Shown here piece by piece: positions 61,371-64,000 of a stretch of 64,000 nt of DNA. The notes under the pieces are model-generated. The model had not been told where the DNA came from. It did no database searches and saw nothing but the letters and a program-made list of their open reading frames with translations. A program made the translations under genes and the position numbers. Source of the stretch: Clostridiales bacterium (lineage in GTDB: Bacteria; Bacillota; Clostridia; Oscillospirales; Oscillospiraceae); the NCBI GenBank assembly GCA_022772525.1, contig JALFAD010000096.1, positions 1-64,000 of the forward strand, in the 5' to 3' direction. Positions within the stretch are counted from its first letter, which is position 1. Every line of letters starts with the position of its first letter.

Positions 61371-61520
61371 AAAAAGAAAACGAGGTCTGAGCAGAATAGT
61401 ACTGTACAGACCCCGTTTGCCTGATATGGGCAGAAAGCGCCTACGGTACATCTCTCGAACCTACCGGCATGGCCAGTGGTCGTTTTCTATGAGATACCGT
61501 CGCCCTAATGCATATCAGGC
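61371..61520 (-). ncRNA. Candidate structured leader RNA with terminator (riboswitch-like)
   Basis: On the minus strand, GCCTGATATG (61520-61511) pairs with CATATCAGGC (61428-61419), enclosing about 80 nt with further helices: GGGC with GCCC, ACGGTATCTC with GAGATGTACCGT, and an ACTGGC/GCCGGT hairpin. A weaker hairpin (61382-61414) with a T-rich tail follows, then the sigma-like gene 45 bp on. The arrangement aptamer-like junction plus terminator plus gene is riboswitch-like, but I match no known class. Confidence 0.5.
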
Positions 61521-61773
61521 ACGATATTGATTTTGCAGGACTGCTGTTTCGCTCGTCCTTACAGTGTGCATATTACATGATTCTTAGCGCATTTCCCATG
61601 TCACAGCATGGCGTATTTCGGACGGTTTCGACACGTTTTTGTCCTCAAATGATCATTCCTTTCTCGCTTTTTTATCCTGGTTGTTCTGAAAATTGAGTTA
61701 TTGACGGCAAACTTGCTCCTTTACGCTTGAAATCATTCCCGACATATTCTGTCAGGCTGCGACGAAAAACGAC

Positions 61774-61807
61774 AAAAAAACAGCGGCCAGACTTACTGTC
61801 CAGCCGC
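61774..61807 (-). terminator. Orphan minus-strand terminator
   Basis: On the minus strand GCGGCTGGAC-AGTAA-GTCTGGCCGC, with two G-U pairs, is followed by TG and seven T's. No gene is seen upstream on the minus strand before 62808, so it may end a small RNA or antisense transcript from the toxin-antitoxin region. Apart from it, 61530-61880 shows no gene. Confidence 0.6.
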
Positions 61808-61883
61808 CGATTTCTACAGGGATGCCCACAACTTGCAGTCAATACGGACACCTCCTCACATTCAAAATGTTGCTTGCAAATGC

Positions 61884-61912
61884 TTGTATTTATTAAAGAT
61901 ATGGGGTATACT
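61884..61912 (+). promoter_or_regulatory. Promoter of the RelBE-like operon
   Basis: TTGTAT (61884-61889), a 17-bp spacer and TATACT (61907-61912) lie 23 bp upstream of the antitoxin ATG, with AAAGGAGTG as the ribosome binding site. Confidence 0.7.
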
Positions 61913-61935
61913 ATTGGCAAAGGAGTGTGATTACC

Positions 61936-62241
61936 ATGGCAACCACCACTGCCGTTTACGCACGTATCGACTCAAAGCTGAAAGAAAACGCTGAAAGCAT
62001 TCTTCACCAGCTTGGCATTTCCCCCTCCAGCGCAATTCAGATGCTGTACAGTCAGATTGTTTTGACCCGGGGATTGCCCCTCAATCTTCAGCTTCCTGCC
62101 AGAAAGCCCACCGCAATCGGTGACATGACCCGTGAAGAACTGGATGCCGAATTGCGCAAGGGAATGGATTCCATGAATACCGGCAGAACCTATTCCCCGG
62201 AGGAGGTTATGAAAGAACTCAATAAGGAGTATGGGCTATGA
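61936..62241 (+). CDS. RelB/DinJ-family antitoxin (101 aa)
   Basis: A ribbon-helix-helix N-terminus (TTAVYARIDSKLKENAESIL, then GISPSSAIQMLYSQIVLTRG) and a flexible C-terminal tail (EEVMKELNKEYGL) that would wrap the toxin. I start at 61936, the ATG after GGAGTGTGATTACC. It overlaps the toxin gene by 4 bp, as expected for a type II pair, and probably autoregulates. Confidence 0.88.
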   Translation: MATTTAVYARIDSKLKENAESILHQLGISPSSAIQMLYSQIVLTRGLPLNLQLPARKPTAIGDMTREELDAELRKGMDSMNTGRTYSPEEVMKELNKEYGL

Positions 62242-62636
62242 GTGCACAGTACCGCATTCGGTATTCTCCTGCGGCACTGGATGATTTGAAGGACATATAC
62301 GCCCACATCTCCACTGAGTTACGCTCACCGGAAACCGCTTCCAAACAAATTCACCGCATCAATGAAGAAATCTGTTCTCTGGATTTCATGCCCTGCAGAT
62401 ATGAACAGGTGGATTGGGAGCCCTGGAAAAGCATGGGAATGCGCAAAGTTCCTGTGAATCATTTCGTGGTGTTTTACACAGTTGACCAAAAACTGATGAT
62501 GGTGACAGTGATCCGTATCGTCTACGGAGGCAGAGACCTTCGGTACATCCTGGATACGGCTGATGCTGTTTTCTGCAGTGTTCCCGACACCGAGACTGTT
62601 GAAGAATCGCAATCGGAACGGCTACATTCGATTTGA
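62238..62636 (+). CDS. RelE/ParE-family toxin (132 aa)
   Basis: The sequence YRIRYSPAALDDLKDIYAHIS, FMPCRYEQVDWEPW, then MRKVPVNHFVVFYTVDQ and VTVIRIVYGGRDLR is the ParE/RelE fold (mRNA interferase or gyrase poison). The C-terminal 25 residues extend beyond the fold. It shares its promoter with the antitoxin. A bidirectional terminator follows 94 bp later. Confidence 0.88.
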   Translation: MSAQYRIRYSPAALDDLKDIYAHISTELRSPETASKQIHRINEEICSLDFMPCRYEQVDWEPWKSMGMRKVPVNHFVVFYTVDQKLMMVTVIRIVYGGRDLRYILDTADAVFCSVPDTETVEESQSERLHSI

Positions 62637-62729
62637 ACGCAGTCTCACTGAATACAAACGATTTGGGCAGGTCAATGGGCCAGGGGCCATCACCGACGAG
62701 GAAGTCCGTCACCATAGACTGCCGAAAAA

Positions 62730-62764
62730 GGGGCTGTCTCACTGGCAAACAGTGAGGCGGCCCC
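62730..62764. terminator. Bidirectional terminator
   Basis: A 15-bp stem with two G-U pairs (62730-62744 with 62750-62764), a GCAAA loop and T-runs on both strands lies between converging genes. Confidence 0.8.
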
Positions 62765-62807
62765 TTTCCCATTCACTATCTAATCAAATTCTATGCTTCT
62801 GCATACA

Positions 62808-63095
62808 CTATACGCCCATCTTTCCCATCTGTGTCAATGGTTCCATGCCCATTGCCGTCAAATAGGCGTTTACTGTCAAAATGTCAGCCATATAGAACGC
62901 GCACAGAATCATTCCATAGATATTGTGCTTTGTCGTGTTGCGAAGACTCAGACCTGCTTTCTTCATGAGCTCGTTGCTGACAGCCGGCGGCAGATGAAGC
63001 CCCACTGACAGCGCCACAATCTGGGAATAGCTGACAGCATACTCCCGATCATTTCTGAGGCGGGAAATGGTTCTGACGGAAATCTGGGATAACAT
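62808..63095 (-). pseudogene. N-terminally truncated Xre-type regulator (95 aa)
   Basis: The frame starts at the recognition helix (ISVRTISRLRNDREYAVSYSQ) and continues with IVALSVGLHLPPAVSNELMKKAGLSLRN, in line with Xre proteins that normally have about 60 more N-terminal residues. A start ATG at 63095 with a GGGGG-type ribosome binding site could still make a short protein. Without helices 1 and 2 it probably cannot bind DNA normally. Confidence 0.6.
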
Positions 63096-63138
63096 CACCC
63101 CCTCTCTGATTCAAAGGAGCATGTGCCTGAGCATTGAG

Positions 63139-63173
63139 AAAACCAACCTACAGGTTTCTCACCCATAGGTTGG
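63139..63173 (-). terminator. Terminator of the DinJ/YafQ operon
   Basis: CCAACCTA (63143-63150) and TAGGTTGG (63166-63173) form an 8-bp stem; on the minus strand TTTTCTC follows. It lies 5 bp after the toxin stop. Confidence 0.65.
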
Positions 63174-63177
63174 TATC

Positions 63178-63468
63178 TCATTTGCTAAATAAATCACTGT
63201 GGGTTCCTGTGCGGGACAAGGTCAGCACGAGAACATCGTCCTCGATACGGTAGACCAGCAACCAGTCTGGCTGAATGTGGCACTCCCGGTGACCTACCCA
63301 GTTTCCGGTCAGGGCATGGTCTTTGTGCTTTTCCGGAAGTGGCTCACCCATCGCCAGGGCGGCTACCACATCCTCCAACAGCTTGATTTTCAACCCGCGT
63401 TTTATCGCCAGCTTATAGTCCTTCTTGAACTGTGTGGTGGGCTTGACGATATACTTTGTCTTTCTCAT
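63178..63468 (-). CDS. YafQ-family RelE-type toxin (96 aa)
   Basis: The frame YIVKPTTQFKKDYKLAIKRG, then LLEDVVAALAMGEPLPEKHKDHALTGN and RECHIQPDWLLVYRIEDDV (read in parts) is a textbook YafQ mRNA interferase; His and Asp residues of HKDHAL and RECHIQPD are the catalytic positions. It overlaps the antitoxin by 4 bp. Confidence 0.9.
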   Translation of the reverse strand: MRKTKYIVKPTTQFKKDYKLAIKRGLKIKLLEDVVAALAMGEPLPEKHKDHALTGNWVGHRECHIQPDWLLVYRIEDDVLVLTLSRTGTHSDLFSK

Positions 63469-63743
63469 GCCTTCAGGTCTGCGAACAGCTCATCCAGATC
63501 GGTATAACCTTTCACTGACGGGTCTTTCGCAATCTTTTCTGCCTCCAACATGGCGGCAACAGTCTCCTTGTTGGGCTGATTCAGGCTGATTTCAAAGGGA
63601 ATCCCGCCCTCACGGAGGGACTGGCGAACAAAGATATTGAACGCCGTGGAGAGGTTCATGCCGAGTTCTGCAAACAGCGCATCGGCCTGCGCTTTCAAAT
63701 CCGAATCCATGCGGATGCTGATATTGGTGGTAGAGCCAGCCAT
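63465..63743 (-). CDS. DinJ/RelB-family antitoxin (92 aa)
   Basis: Ribbon-helix-helix N-terminus (TTNISIRMDSDLKAQADALF, then GMNLSTAFNIFVRQSLREGGIPFE) and a C-terminal acidic tail. The start at 63743 follows AAGGGAGATGATC; an upstream ATG lies too near the promoter. It is the first gene of the operon and antitoxin to the YafQ-like toxin. Confidence 0.88.
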   Translation of the reverse strand: MAGSTTNISIRMDSDLKAQADALFAELGMNLSTAFNIFVRQSLREGGIPFEISLNQPNKETVAAMLEAEKIAKDPSVKGYTDLDELFADLKA

Positions 63744-63773
63744 ATGATCATCTCCCTTCCTGCTGGTATTCTT

Positions 63774-63802
63774 AGTATATTCCATCTGCACGAAGAAAGC
63801 AA
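63774..63802 (-). promoter_or_regulatory. Promoter of the DinJ/YafQ operon
   Basis: On the minus strand TTGCTT (63802-63797), a 17-bp spacer and TATACT (63779-63774), 30 bp upstream of the antitoxin start. Confidence 0.65.
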
Positions 63803-63812
63803 TGCTTTGCAC

Positions 63813-64000
63813 GAAAATTTTACAACTATTTCTTTAAAAGGGTCGCTTACAAAACTAAGTTCCAGTTTGCAAAGCAGTCAAGCCAGGCATGTCAGTCCTT
63901 TTGCGTATTTCTATCCTCCAGAAAAAGCAAGGAAAGGACTATGCCTTAACCAGCACCATCCTGTCCCCATTTCATTCACTACTGGCTTTTTAGATGAGTT
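63813..64000. other. Non-coding right edge
   Basis: No gene, repeat of the left end or clear att site could be recognised in the last 190 bp, which reaches the window edge. Confidence 0.4.

Noticed and set aside
61672..61920. An 82-codon minus-strand frame over the orphan terminator
   Set aside because: It contains the terminator hairpin and has no known motif; unlikely to be translated.
1..64000. CRISPR arrays and insertion sequences
   Set aside because: No regularly spaced direct repeats and no DDE or IS200/IS605-type transposase genes were seen; the only recombinases are the large serine type.

Overview
The window looks like the accessory genome of a gut-type Firmicute, probably class Clostridia (Oscillospiraceae/Lachnospiraceae-like). 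The basis is protein similarity only: AGGAGG-type ribosome binding sites, large serine recombinases, a Gram-positive type IV transfer system, and class C sortases with LPXTG pilins. There is no rRNA, no convincing tRNA and no clear housekeeping gene. The only chromosomal-looking sequence is a scrambled remnant at the extreme left (fragments of a CapD-like sugar-nucleotide enzyme and a metallophosphoesterase).

Layout. (1) 0.85-6.27 kb: a compact mobile module (Xre regulator, RepA-like AAA ATPase, two small proteins, 790-aa serine recombinase). It is bracketed by imperfect direct repeats carrying a 9-bp dyad with identical 14-nt spacing, and three of its proteins appear to share one domain. (2) 6.4-12.4 kb: a defence/toxin island with Xre + RES toxin, an RloA/RloB (AbiL-like) pair, and an ATPase + TOPRIM-like protein + nucleotidyltransferase operon. 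(3) 12.6-19.3 kb: four tandem large serine recombinases, one of which has lost the catalytic arginine motif and zinc ribbon, plus a DUF6870-like small protein. (4) 19.5-21.2 kb: a third ATPase + TOPRIM-like pair. (5) 21.2-33.1 kb: the transfer core, read right to left: MobC, MOBP-type relaxase, PcfB-like protein, ArdC-like protein, VirD4, Maff2 (VirB2-like), VirB6-like, PrgI, VirB4, and a lytic transglycosylase/CHAP protein. (6) 33.5-41.2 kb: accessory genes with several toxin-antitoxin-like pairs (DUF3990/Xre, HipA-like/Xre) and two plus-strand cargo genes (AAA/DUF4143, YhcG-type nuclease). (7) 41.2-51.5 kb: a 2538-aa methylase/helicase giant with TnpV apparently encoded inside it in another frame, followed by small conserved element genes. 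(8) 51.5-58.5 kb: a surface-pilus operon (thioester/SpaA adhesin, LPQTG backbone pilin, two class C sortases). (9) 58.6-61.5 kb: ParB, ParA, a small Cys-rich protein, a sigma-70-region-4-like protein and a structured leader RNA. (10) 61.9-63.8 kb: two RelE/ParE-type toxin-antitoxin pairs and a truncated Xre gene.

Taken together, regions 3 to 10 read as one large integrative conjugative element. The recombinases move it, the relaxase, VirD4 and T4SS transfer it, and ParAB plus toxin-antitoxin pairs stabilise it. The surface pilus could aid mating-pair contact or colonisation, and the ATPase/TOPRIM pairs probably act against phages or rival elements. Nearly all backbone genes are on the minus strand; plus-strand genes are cargo. 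All functional assignments come from reading the sequence; no database search was run.
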